12,535 bases of DNA from DASSFZ01 sp036514635. GTDB lineage: Bacteria > Chloroflexota > Anaerolineae > Fen-1058. Within the stretch, counting starts at the first letter, position 1, and every line of letters begins with the position of its first letter. The position numbers were made by a program, and so were the translations under genes. This document shows, piece by piece, positions 1 through 6,439 of the stretch. Below the pieces are notes generated by a model. That model ran no database searches and was not told where the DNA came from. It saw nothing but the letters and a program-made list of their open reading frames with translations. The stretch covers positions 1 through 12,535 of the forward strand of contig DATBWU010000374.1 of the NCBI GenBank assembly GCA_036514635.1, written 5' to 3'.

Positions 1-19
1 CATCGGGCGCAGCGGGGTA

Positions 20-42
20 GCGCGGCGAATTCATCGCCGCGC
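20..42. other. Perfect 9-bp hairpin upstream of rocD
   Basis: Bases 20-28 and 34-42 are perfect reverse complements (GCGCGGCGA and its complement) around a 5-base loop, ATTCA. No T-run follows directly; the nearest T-rich stretch is about 20 bases further on. It could be the terminator of a gene left of the window or a leader structure. The rest of 1-238 shows no reading frame that I recognise. Confidence 0.4.
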
Positions 43-127
43 AGGCACGCAGCGCGCAAGTTTCTTTCTTCGAGCCTATCGCCACCCGGCGCTGTGGGAT
101 TCTCAGGGTGACAGGCGGACTAATTCT

Positions 128-155
128 TTGACGGCTCCTTAGCGTCATCTACGAC
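128..155 (+). promoter_or_regulatory. Weak candidate promoter for rocD
   Basis: TTGACG at 128-133 resembles a sigma-70 -35 box. TACGAC at 150-155, 16 bases on, is a poor -10 box (3 of 6 matches). No better pair was seen between here and the rocD start, so this is a low-confidence suggestion. Confidence 0.2.
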
Positions 156-238
156 TCTCTGCGAGTGCGGGGGACATTCGTGAAGATCGACGAAGACTCG
201 CGGATGGGTCGTTTCAAATCAGCCAACGAGGATAATGC

Positions 239-1444
239 ATGAACTCTCAAGACTATATTGCCATCGAGGAGCACTACGGCGCGCACAACTATCATCCGCT
301 CGACGTGGTGATTGAACGCGCCGAAGGGGTGTGGGTGTACGATGTGGAGGGCAACAAGTATCTCGATTTCCTGTCGGCCTACTCGGCGGTGAACCAGGGC
401 CATTGCCATCCGCGTATCGTCAAGGTGCTGATCGAACAGGCGGGCAAGGTGGCGCTGACCTCGCGCGCGTTTCGCAACACGCAGCTGCCGCTGCTGGAAA
501 AAGAACTGTGCGAGCTGACCGGCTACCCGATGATGCTGCCGATGAACTCCGGGACGGAGGCGGTGGAAACGGCGCTTAAGGCCGCGCGCAAGTGGGGTTA
601 CACGGTCAAAGGCGTCGAGGCCGACCAGGCGGAGATCATCGCCTGCGGAGATAACTTTCACGGCCGGACGATCACCATCGTCAGCATGAGCACCGAGCCG
701 CAGTATCGCTTCGGCTTCGGGCCGTTCCCACCGGGCTTCAAGACCATCCCTTACGGCGACGCCAGGGCGCTCGCCGACGCGATCACGCCGAACACTGTCG
801 CGTTCCTTGTCGAGCCGATTCAGGGCGAGGGCGGTGTCCACGTTCCGCCTGAGGGCTACCTGAAGCAGGCCGCCGAGATTTGCAGGAAGAACAACGTCCT
901 GCTCATCGCCGACGAGATTCAGACCGGCCTGGGCCGCGCGGGGAAGTTGTTCGCTCATCACTGGGATGGCATTCGCGCCGACGTGGTGATCGTCGGCAAG
1001 GCGCTGTCCGGCGGAATGTACCCCGTGTCCGCCGTGCTGTCCGACCGCGAGGTGCTGGGCGTGTTCGAGCCGGGCGATCACGGCAGCACTTTCGGCGGCA
1101 ACCCGCTGGCCTGCGCCGTCGCGCGCGAGTCGATCCGCGTGTTGGTCGAGGAAAACCTCTTCCAACGCTCCGCCGAGTTGGGCGACTACTTCAAGGGCCG
1201 CCTGCAGCGCATCGAGAGCGACAAGGTCAAAGAGGTGCGCGGGCGCGGGTTGCTCATCGGCGTCGAGCTGAAACCGGAAGCCGGCGGCGCGCGCCGCTAC
1301 TGCGAGGCGTTGCAAGAACGTGGCCTGTTGTGCAAAGACACGCGCGAAAACGTCATCCGCTTCGCGCCGCCGCTCGTCGTGACGAAAGAAGAACTCGATT
1401 GGGCGCTGGGCCACATCGAGGACGTGTTGAGCAACGGATGGTAA
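239..1444 (+). CDS. rocD: Ornithine aminotransferase (ornithine-oxo-acid transaminase)
   Basis: This PLP enzyme moves the delta-amino group of L-ornithine to 2-oxoglutarate, giving glutamate 5-semialdehyde and glutamate in the cytoplasm. The 401-residue length is normal for the family. The N-terminal block with YGAHNYHPL (13-21) and SAVNQGHCHP (49-58) is typical of ornithine aminotransferases rather than of ArgD or GabT. PMNSGTEA (101-108) is the phosphate-binding region, D225 in the IADEIQTG block is the Asp contacting the pyridine nitrogen, and K254 in GKALSGGMYP is the expected Schiff-base lysine. GSTFGGNP follows at 282-289. The ATG has a clear GAGGA (228-232) six bases upstream. No other ornithine or proline genes lie nearby, so it seems to be transcribed alone. 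The last codons (SNGW, stop) lie inside the ACGGAT palindrome that fills the junction with the next gene. Confidence 0.95.
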   Translation: MNSQDYIAIEEHYGAHNYHPLDVVIERAEGVWVYDVEGNKYLDFLSAYSAVNQGHCHPRIVKVLIEQAGKVALTSRAFRNTQLPLLEKELCELTGYPMMLPMNSGTEAVETALKAARKWGYTVKGVEADQAEIIACGDNFHGRTITIVSMSTEPQYRFGFGPFPPGFKTIPYGDARALADAITPNTVAFLVEPIQGEGGVHVPPEGYLKQAAEICRKNNVLLIADEIQTGLGRAGKLFAHHWDGIRADVVIVGKALSGGMYPVSAVLSDREVLGVFEPGDHGSTFGGNPLACAVARESIRVLVEENLFQRSAELGDYFKGRLQRIESDKVKEVRGRGLLIGVELKPEAGGARRYCEALQERGLLCKDTRENVIRFAPPLVVTKEELDWALGHIEDVLSNGW

Positions 1445-1552
1445 GCGGATAAACGGATACAGGCGCTGTGCCGCGACAAAAGATACAGAAACCGGGTTGC
1501 TCCGAGCAACCCGGTTGCTTCTATCCGTTTATTCATTGATTATCCGTTGCTC
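1429..1552. repeat. Nested ACGGAT palindrome at the rocD/transpeptidase junction
   Basis: Three concentric inverted repeats fill this convergent junction. The outer arms are GAGCAACGGAT (1429-1439) against its exact complement at 1542-1552. The middle arms are ATAAACGGATA (1449-1459) against 1522-1532. The inner arms form the 12-bp hairpin at 1490-1516. The left outer arm codes for the last residues of rocD, and the right outer arm overlaps the TGA stop of the convergent transpeptidase gene (1551-1553). The same word, ACGGAT, builds the junction at 8376-8569. It probably works as a bidirectional terminator; whether it is also a mobile or dispersed element cannot be told from one window. Confidence 0.8.
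1490..1516. terminator. Bidirectional terminator hairpin between rocD and the transpeptidase gene
   Basis: AACCGGGTTGCT (1490-1501) pairs perfectly with 1505-1516 over a CCG loop, a 12-bp GC-rich stem. On the plus strand it is followed by GCTTCTATCCGTTT. On the minus strand it is followed by a T-rich stretch containing CTTTTG. It sits 46 bases after the rocD stop and 34 bases after the transpeptidase stop, so it can serve both converging genes. The T-tracts are not classical long U runs. Confidence 0.7.
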
Positions 1553-2663
1553 ACACCACTTCGATCTGAGTGCTGTTCATCCCGCGCACGTCGCCGCGCA
1601 CGAAGGCGTCGGTGTATGGGGCGGTGGGGAACGTCCAGCAGTAGATGAACTTCGCCACCTGGATCGGCACGTTCACGCAGCCGTGACTGCGCACCACGCC
1701 GAAATCGTTGTGCCAGTACGTGCCGTGGATGGCGATGCCGTCGAGCGTGAAGAACGTGTTCCACGGCACGCCGGGCAGATCGAACCAGGCGTCCGTGTTG
1801 CGCTCGGCTTCGGGCGCGCGCATGTGCCGCGACGGCATTTTGAGGATAGAGCGATGATCGCCCTGGGGCGTGCCGTAATCCGCGATGCTCCCATCGGGCT
1901 GCTTGAACGATGCGCCCGTGGCGACCTTCGTCTGAAGAACGACCGCGTTGCCTTCAAAGCAGGTCAGGATTTGCGCGTCGAGATCGACCCGGATGCGCTT
2001 GTCGTGAACTTCGGGGCGGATGGCCGCGAATTCCGACTCGTGAATGCGGCGAACGTCGTGTGCCCGCACCCAGTGGTGCGTCGGCTCGATGCCGAGCTCT
2101 TTGTCGTAATACTCGTCGTGGGTGTCGTACCACACGCCCCCGCGCTCATCGACCGCTACCTCGGTCACCAGGTACACCGTGCCGTAGATGTATTCGTACT
2201 TTGTCTCGGCGGCCAGGGATGGCGCTTCGCGCGTGACTGTCTTAGGCACGATCACTTCTATCCAGAAACCGTTCGGCCCGACCTCGCGGTAGATCGCCGG
2301 ACGATCGTGGAACTCCATCGGCTGAATCCACGCCGAGTGCACCCAGCCGCCTCGCGTGCGATACCACAGGTCGTTGTGAGGATTGCCCGTGCCGGGCACG
2401 CTGCGTTCCTCCCCCAGCAGGATCACCTCGTCGCGCACGAATCGCTTGACGGCATCGTGCGGCGTCTCGATGTGATCCCACACGCTAACCGATGGGGCCA
2501 GCACACGTCCCCGGCGCAGCGGGACGAAGGCATTGGCGTTGTAGTCTTCCGGCGGCAACGCGGCCTGCGCCAATGCACTCGTCGGAGGGCGCAGGGTGGC
2601 TCCGGCCAATGCTGCCCCGGCCAGTTTGATGAAGTTTCGGCGGCTCACCGTTCGCTTCGGCAT
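1551..2663 (-). CDS. Tat-exported L,D-transpeptidase (YkuD family)
   Basis: This is a predicted cell-envelope enzyme that makes 3-3 peptidoglycan cross-links or attaches proteins to peptidoglycan through an active-site cysteine. The protein has 370 residues. The N-terminus carries a twin-arginine motif, SRRNFIKL (7-14), an alanine-rich hydrophobic stretch and a likely cleavage site after ALA (30-32), suggesting export in folded form. Residues about 40-215 are an N-terminal region rich in aromatic residues that I do not assign further. The YkuD domain runs from about 222 to 340, with HGT at 313-315 and the catalytic motif SHGC at 326-329 (Cys329, His327). I chose the ATG at 2663 because it places the Tat motif near the N-terminus and follows a TATAAT box; an upstream start inside the neighbour's end is less likely. 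There is no good Shine-Dalgarno sequence. The preceding gene ends 7 bases upstream. Confidence 0.9.
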   Translation of the reverse strand: MPKRTVSRRNFIKLAGAALAGATLRPPTSALAQAALPPEDYNANAFVPLRRGRVLAPSVSVWDHIETPHDAVKRFVRDEVILLGEERSVPGTGNPHNDLWYRTRGGWVHSAWIQPMEFHDRPAIYREVGPNGFWIEVIVPKTVTREAPSLAAETKYEYIYGTVYLVTEVAVDERGGVWYDTHDEYYDKELGIEPTHHWVRAHDVRRIHESEFAAIRPEVHDKRIRVDLDAQILTCFEGNAVVLQTKVATGASFKQPDGSIADYGTPQGDHRSILKMPSRHMRAPEAERNTDAWFDLPGVPWNTFFTLDGIAIHGTYWHNDFGVVRSHGCVNVPIQVAKFIYCWTFPTAPYTDAFVRGDVRGMNSTQIEVV

Positions 2664-2669
2664 GGTTGA

Positions 2670-2699
2670 ATTATACCTGAGACTGATCGCCCGAATCAA
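2670..2699 (-). promoter_or_regulatory. Sigma-70-like promoter for the L,D-transpeptidase gene (leaderless candidate)
   Basis: On the minus strand TTGATT (2699-2694) and a perfect TATAAT (2675-2670) are separated by 18 bases. Only six bases (TCAACC) lie between TATAAT and the ATG at 2663, so transcription would begin at about the first base of the start codon. The promoter lies inside the last codons of the upstream acetyltransferase gene, whose stop codon TAA (2673-2671) is part of TATAAT. Read-through from the upstream gene is also possible. Confidence 0.65.
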
Positions 2700-3531
2700 C
2701 TGGCCCTGAGTAACAGTTGCGTTTCAGGATGTAGAAATTCTGTTGTGCATCCCCCGTGCCGACTCGCGCCAGATCGACCGCGCAATACCCGCGTTGGAAG
2801 TAAGCCTCGAAAATCTGGCGTGTCGCCAGCCGCCAGTCCAGCGCCAGTGACAGGCTCGTCTGTTTGATTGCCTGAATATCGATCGGAATCTCCACCTGCA
2901 CCTCAGGCACATCCAGCGCGAGATTCACCGACTCGATGTGCCTCTCCGCCCCCATACCCCCACACACATTTGCTACCCGGCTATCATCTGCCTGTCTCTC
3001 TATCCCCCGACCGGCCGCCCGCCGCTCGGCCCGCTCGCTGTTCAGCCACCATTCGACCAGGAAGCGATCGCTCGGCAAGCCCTGCCCCAGCGCGCCAAAA
3101 TTCTCGCCGTAGATGTTGCGCTCGTACTCGTATGCAATGCCGCCCAGCGTGTGCAGGTTCAGGCGCGCATTCGGCGCTTCGAGTGGATCGTAGGTCCAGG
3201 TGATCAGGTCGATGCCCAGCGCCAGCATCCGATCGCGCTGTGCCCACTTCAACGCCTCGGCCACGCCGCGATTGCGATAGTCTGGCAAGACACCCAGCGT
3301 TTGCGAGCACAATTTCAGCCGCTTCCCGTGGTGCAGACCCAGAAAGCCGAACAGAAACCCGATCATCCGATCCGCGTCGAATGCGCCCAGCACCGTGCCA
3401 CCGTTGTGCGCGGCGGTGTTGAGCATCGGCGGATACAGGCCCTCACCCGCCGCGAAGCCCCAGCATTGCTGCTGAATGGCTCGCACGGCGAGAAACTCAT
3501 CATAGGTGGTCAGGTCGCAGATGTGGAACAA
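2671..3531 (-). CDS. Predicted GNAT-superfamily acetyltransferase (COG3375-like)
   Basis: This is a 286-residue cytoplasmic protein of the poorly characterised COG3375 branch of GNAT acetyltransferases; the substrate is unknown. The acetyl-CoA loop is visible as LGVLPDYRNRGVAEALK (79-95). The family's hallmark TYDPLEAPNARLNLHTLGG (113-131) follows, then YGENFGALGQGLPSDR (141-156) and EWWL (160-163). Residues about 165-200 form a low-complexity linker before a C-terminal region with the closing block FYILKR (266-271). The start is TTG at 3531: the next in-frame codon of interest upstream is a stop and no ATG, GTG or other TTG lies between. AAAGGA lies ten bases before it. An extended -10 promoter sits about 36 bases upstream. 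Family members often neighbour N-acylamino-acid racemase/MenC-like genes; here the neighbours are a transpeptidase and a divergent TetR gene, so context does not reveal the substrate. Confidence 0.8.
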   Translation of the reverse strand: MFHICDLTTYDEFLAVRAIQQQCWGFAAGEGLYPPMLNTAAHNGGTVLGAFDADRMIGFLFGFLGLHHGKRLKLCSQTLGVLPDYRNRGVAEALKWAQRDRMLALGIDLITWTYDPLEAPNARLNLHTLGGIAYEYERNIYGENFGALGQGLPSDRFLVEWWLNSERAERRAAGRGIERQADDSRVANVCGGMGAERHIESVNLALDVPEVQVEIPIDIQAIKQTSLSLALDWRLATRQIFEAYFQRGYCAVDLARVGTGDAQQNFYILKRNCYSGPVDSGDQSQV

Positions 3532-3566
3532 CGTGGATCGATCCTTTGCTCGGTTGAAGTACCTGC

Positions 3567-3575
3567 ATTATAACA
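3567..3575 (-). promoter_or_regulatory. Extended -10 promoter of the acetyltransferase gene
   Basis: Minus-strand TGTTATAAT gives a perfect TATAAT (3572-3567) preceded by the TGn extension. No convincing -35 box is found 16-18 bases upstream, which extended -10 promoters can tolerate. The expected start is near 3560, giving a leader of about 29 bases before the TTG codon. Confidence 0.6.
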
Positions 3576-3626
3576 GCACGCGCCCGGCGTCACGCGGCCG
3601 GTGTTTTCGCAACCCTTCCGCAGCGA

Positions 3627-3648
3627 GTTCACAATTCGTTCACAATCG
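3627..3648. promoter_or_regulatory. Tandem 11-bp GTTCACAA direct repeat (PHO-box-like)
   Basis: GTTCACAATTC (3627-3637) is followed immediately by GTTCACAATCG (3638-3648), identical over the first nine bases. Two adjacent 11-bp units beginning GTTCAC are the form of binding sites of PhoB/PhoP response regulators, especially actinobacterial PhoP. It lies about 52 bases upstream of the acetyltransferase -10 box and about 77 bases upstream of the TetR -35 box. The assignment rests on pattern only. Confidence 0.35.
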
Positions 3649-3708
3649 TGCGGCATCATTCCATTCATCTGAGTCGAGTGTCGCCGCCCACCCATCGAAG
3701 CGGCCCGC

Positions 3709-3724
3709 CTGTCCAATGGGACAG
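3709..3724. promoter_or_regulatory. 16-bp palindrome abutting the TetR-gene -35 box
   Basis: CTGTCC (3709-3714) and GGACAG (3719-3724) are perfect inverted arms around AATG. The site ends at the base before TTGACA (3725-3730), a place where an activator or second repressor could sit. The binding protein is unknown. Confidence 0.4.
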
Positions 3725-3752
3725 TTGACAAGCGCCGGATGTGTGGTAACGT
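3725..3752 (+). promoter_or_regulatory. Candidate promoter of the TetR-ABC exporter operon
   Basis: A perfect -35 box TTGACA (3725-3730) is followed after 16 bases by TAACGT (3747-3752), a weak -10 box (3 of 6). Transcription would start near 3759, immediately in front of the operator-like palindrome. Confidence 0.45.
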
Positions 3753-3759
3753 GTGCCTC

Positions 3760-3783
3760 GTTACTGAACGTTTGGTAAGTAAC
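3760..3783. promoter_or_regulatory. Probable TetR-family operator
   Basis: GTTACT (3760-3765) and AGTAAC (3778-3783) are perfect inverted arms of a 24-bp imperfect palindrome; over the whole half-site 8 of 12 positions are symmetric. The size and the TTACT...AGTAA form resemble operators of TetR-family repressors. It covers the expected transcription start and lies 40 bases before the regulator's ATG, where a bound repressor would block its own operon. Confidence 0.55.
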
Positions 3784-3823
3784 CGGCCGATTCGATTGAA
3801 CGTTGGGTCAGCAGGAGCGGCGT

Positions 3824-4408
3824 ATGCCACACGACACGGGCGGGCGCGAGGCGATTGTAGCGGCGGCGGCGCGGCTGTTCAGCCAGAAAGGCTACAAAGG
3901 TGTGTCGATTCGCGACATCGCCCAGGCCTGCGGCATGACCAACGCGGCGCTGTATTATCACTTTGAGAACAAGGAAGACCTATACCTGGCCGTGCTCCGC
4001 CGCCGCCACGACCAGGTGGTGCAGTCCATCGCCGGGGCGCTCGCGCCGGAAGGCGATTGGGTGACGCGCTTTAAGCGGCTGGTGCTGCACTACGCCGAGA
4101 CGATGTGCGGACAGCGCCAGTCGTTTCAGATGCTACGGCGCGATCTGGCGTCTCTCGATAAGGCGCGCGCCGGCAAGCTCTTCAGCGAGATGCACGCCGG
4201 CTTCATGCACCCGATCCAGCATCTGATCGAGACGGGCCAGGCCGAGGGGCAAATCCGGGCGGGCGATCCGCGCCTGCTGGCGCGCTTGCTGCACGGCATG
4301 ATCATTGCGCTGACGTTCGAGGGAGCAAGCCGGCAGGCACGCCTGACGCCGCGTGAGGCGGATGTGCTGGTGGATGTGTTTCTCAATGGGGTAAAGAGCA
4401 AAACGTAA
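3824..4408 (+). CDS. TetR/AcrR-family transcriptional regulator
   Basis: This is a 194-residue DNA-binding repressor that probably controls itself and the exporter genes downstream. The N-terminal helix-turn-helix is clear: AAAARLFSQKGYKGVSIRDI (13-32) leads into AQACGMTNAALYYHFENKED (33-52), the usual TetR signature. Residues 60-190 are the variable helical ligand-binding and dimer domain; its ligand cannot be predicted, although regulators next to exporters often sense the exported compound. The ATG at 3824 has AGGAG (3813-3817) six bases upstream and is preferred over a TTG at 3803. The first ABC gene starts 50 bases after the stop on the same strand. The last residues (VKSKT) and the stop codon are encoded by the first copies of a 14-bp tandem repeat. 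No regulator other than this one is present in the window. Confidence 0.92.
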   Translation: MPHDTGGREAIVAAAARLFSQKGYKGVSIRDIAQACGMTNAALYYHFENKEDLYLAVLRRRHDQVVQSIAGALAPEGDWVTRFKRLVLHYAETMCGQRQSFQMLRRDLASLDKARAGKLFSEMHAGFMHPIQHLIETGQAEGQIRAGDPRLLARLLHGMIIALTFEGASRQARLTPREADVLVDVFLNGVKSKT

Positions 4409-4431
4409 AGAGTAAACCGTAAAGCGTAATA
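4391..4431. repeat. Three-copy 14-bp GTAAAG tandem repeat
   Basis: GTAAAGAGCAAAAC (4391-4404), GTAAAGAGTAAACC (4405-4418) and a 13-base partial copy GTAAAGCGTAATA (4419-4431) lie head to tail. The first two match at 12 of 14 positions. The array covers the end of the TetR gene, including its TAA stop (4406-4408), and most of the gap to the first ABC gene. A related word, GCGTAAAACG, appears right after the first ABC gene (6371-6380). Confidence 0.65.
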
Positions 4432-4458
4432 TTCTATCGTGAAAGGATATCCCGACGT

Positions 4459-6369
4459 ATGAAACGCCAATCGAGGACACCTGAACGACCCCGGCCGAAT
4501 TTCTCGGCGCTGCGGCGCGCGTTGGGCTACCTGCGTCATTATCGCCGGATCATGCTGATCGCCTACGGCAGCCTGCTCATCGCCACGCTGGCGCAGTTGA
4601 CCGTGCCGACTCTGGTACGCAGCATCATCGACTCGGTTACGAACGGCGTGATCGCATCGAAGGTGCTCGAAGTGCCTGCCCAGTTCCAGTCGCTGATCTT
4701 GCAGCAACTCGGTTGGACGAGCGAGCAGTTGGCTTCCAACAGCGCCAACGCAGAATCGGGCCTGATCGCGGCGGGTGTGGCGATCGTTGCGTTCGCTATC
4801 GTGCGCGGCCTGTTCGCCTTCTCGCAGGCGTACAACGCCGAACGCCTGTCGCAAAGCATGGCCTTTGACTTGCGCAACGACCTGTTCACCAAAATTCAGC
4901 GGCTGTCGTTCAGTTACCACGACCACAACCAGACCGGCCAGTTGATGATCCGCGCTACCGACGATGTCGAAAAAGTGCGCCTGTTCATGGGCCAGGGCCT
5001 GATTTATGCACTTCAGGCGGTGGTTCTGCTGACTGGCACGCTGATCGTCTTGCTGTTGACCAACTTCCCGTTGACGCTGGTCGTGCTGCCGACGCTGCCG
5101 ATCGCGATGATCCTGTTTATGGTCTTTGGCATGATCAGCCAGCCGCTGTTCATGGAAGTGCAGAAGCGGCTCTCGGCGCTGAACACACTGCTTCAAGAGA
5201 ACCTGGCCGGCATCAAGGTCGTCAAGGCCTTCGTGCGCGAGCCGCAAGAGCACGTCAAGTTCGACCAGGCCGCCGACTCGGTGATGCAGCAAGGTATCAA
5301 GGTCGCCCGCATCTTCACCTTCCTGTTCCCGCTCATTTTCCTGATCGCGAACCTCGGCCAGGCGGTGGTGCTGTACGCGGCCGGCAACCAGATTCTCAAC
5401 AACACGCTGACGCTGGGCGAGTGGCAGGAGTTCAGCCTGTATCTCGTGTTTGTCTTCTTCCCGCTGGCCCAACTAGGCATGATCATCACGCAGATGTCGC
5501 AGGCGAGCGCGTCGGCCAGCCGCATCTTTGAGATTCTCGATGCGAAGAGTGACATCGCCGACAAGCCCGGCGCACAGGCGCTGCCCGCGATTCGCGGCCA
5601 CGTCACGTTCAAGAATGTCACCTTCCGCTACCCGGGTGGCGGCGCGCCGGTGCTGAGCGGTGTCAACCTGGAAGCGCAGCCGGGCCAGACGATCGCGCTG
5701 CTCGGCGCGACCGGCTCCGGCAAGACGACGATCATCAACCTGCTGCCGCGCTTCTACGATCCGACCGAAGGCGCGATTCTCATCGACGAGCACGATCTGC
5801 GCGACGTGACCGTCGATTCGCTGCGCAGGCAGATCGGCATCGTGCTGCAAGAGACCAACCTGTTTAGCGGCACGATTCGCGACAACATCGCCTTTGGGCG
5901 GTCTGCTGCGTCGATGGACGAAGTCGTCGCCGCTGCGAAAGCCGCCGCCGCGCACGACTTCATCATGGAATTTCCGCAAGGCTACGACACGCCGGTCGGC
6001 GAGCGCGGCTCGACGCTGAGCGGCGGGCAGAAGCAGCGCGTCGCCATCGCCCGGGCCTTGCTGCTCGATCCGCGTATCTTGATCCTGGACGATTCGACGA
6101 GCAGCGTCGATCTGGTGACCGAGTACAAGATTCAACAGGCGCTCGATCGGTTGATGAAGGGCCGCACCAGCTTTGTGATCGCGCAGCGCATCAGCACCGT
6201 CCTCAACGCCGATCAGATCCTCGTCCTCGACAAGGGCCTAGTCGTCGCGCACGGCACGCACGAGGAACTGATGGAAACCAGCGAGCTGTACGCGCAGATT
6301 TACCAGTCGCAGTTGAGTGAAGACGTGAAGCTGGATGAGACGGCGGCTGAGAGCATGGCTGTGGCGTGA
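4459..6369 (+). CDS. ABC exporter half-transporter, degenerate ATPase-site subunit
   Basis: This 636-residue fused membrane/ATPase half-transporter probably pairs with the next gene to make a heterodimeric exporter in the cytoplasmic membrane. The membrane domain spans about 30-345, with hydrophobic segments near 32-52, 101-124, 183-203, 205-227, 284-306 and 324-345. A loop of about 45 residues (58-101) separates the first two. The ATPase domain has Walker A GATGSGKT (416-423), Q-loop Q464, signature LSGGQ (520-524) and Walker B LILDD (541-545). D545 replaces the catalytic Glu, and Q576 replaces the switch His in SFVIAQRIST. Loss of both residues in one half, with an intact LSGGQ, is the pattern of the non-hydrolysing side of heterodimeric exporters such as TAP1. 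AAAGGA lies 11 bases before the ATG. The substrate (drug, lipid or peptide) is unknown. Confidence 0.92.
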   Translation: MKRQSRTPERPRPNFSALRRALGYLRHYRRIMLIAYGSLLIATLAQLTVPTLVRSIIDSVTNGVIASKVLEVPAQFQSLILQQLGWTSEQLASNSANAESGLIAAGVAIVAFAIVRGLFAFSQAYNAERLSQSMAFDLRNDLFTKIQRLSFSYHDHNQTGQLMIRATDDVEKVRLFMGQGLIYALQAVVLLTGTLIVLLLTNFPLTLVVLPTLPIAMILFMVFGMISQPLFMEVQKRLSALNTLLQENLAGIKVVKAFVREPQEHVKFDQAADSVMQQGIKVARIFTFLFPLIFLIANLGQAVVLYAAGNQILNNTLTLGEWQEFSLYLVFVFFPLAQLGMIITQMSQASASASRIFEILDAKSDIADKPGAQALPAIRGHVTFKNVTFRYPGGGAPVLSGVNLEAQPGQTIALLGATGSGKTTIINLLPRFYDPTEGAILIDEHDLRDVTVDSLRRQIGIVLQETNLFSGTIRDNIAFGRSAASMDEVVAAAKAAAAHDFIMEFPQGYDTPVGERGSTLSGGQKQRVAIARALLLDPRILILDDSTSSVDLVTEYKIQQALDRLMKGRTSFVIAQRISTVLNADQILVLDKGLVVAHGTHEELMETSELYAQIYQSQLSEDVKLDETAAESMAVA

Positions 6370-6384
6370 AGCGTAAAACGGGAT

Positions 6385-6426
6385 GCGTGTTGCGTGTTCC
6401 GTTCCGGCTCTGAACACGCAACACGC
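6385..6426 (+). other. 15-bp hairpin directly upstream of the second ABC gene
   Basis: GCGTGTTGCGTGTTC (6385-6399) and its exact complement (6412-6426) flank a 12-base loop. Each arm is itself a tandem GCGTGTT repeat. The stem ends three bases before the Shine-Dalgarno GGGAGG (6430-6435), so in the mRNA it could set access to the second gene or protect part of the transcript. No U-run follows, so a terminator is less likely. Confidence 0.65.
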
Positions 6427-6439
6427 AACGGGAGGCGAT

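Noticed and set aside
2..142. Partial gene at the left edge of the window
   Set aside because: A plus-strand frame is open to a TAG at 140-142, but its peptide is Arg-rich, unlike any family, and the region contains the hairpin at 20-42.
149..1414. Long minus-strand reading frame opposite rocD
   Set aside because: It is a GC-rich shadow frame: the peptide is His/Arg/Ala-rich and unlike any family, while the plus strand gives a full ornithine aminotransferase. The same holds for long antisense frames at 1497-2669, 4126-5472 and 7139-8335.
2950..3010. G-quadruplex on the minus strand within the acetyltransferase gene
   Set aside because: G-runs are present but two of the three loops would be about 14 and 25 bases long, too long for a convincing structure.
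6383..6439. Upstream ATG extending the second ABC gene by 19 residues
   Set aside because: It would translate the GCGTGTT hairpin and has no ribosome site, whereas the ATG at 6440 has GGGAGG at good spacing.
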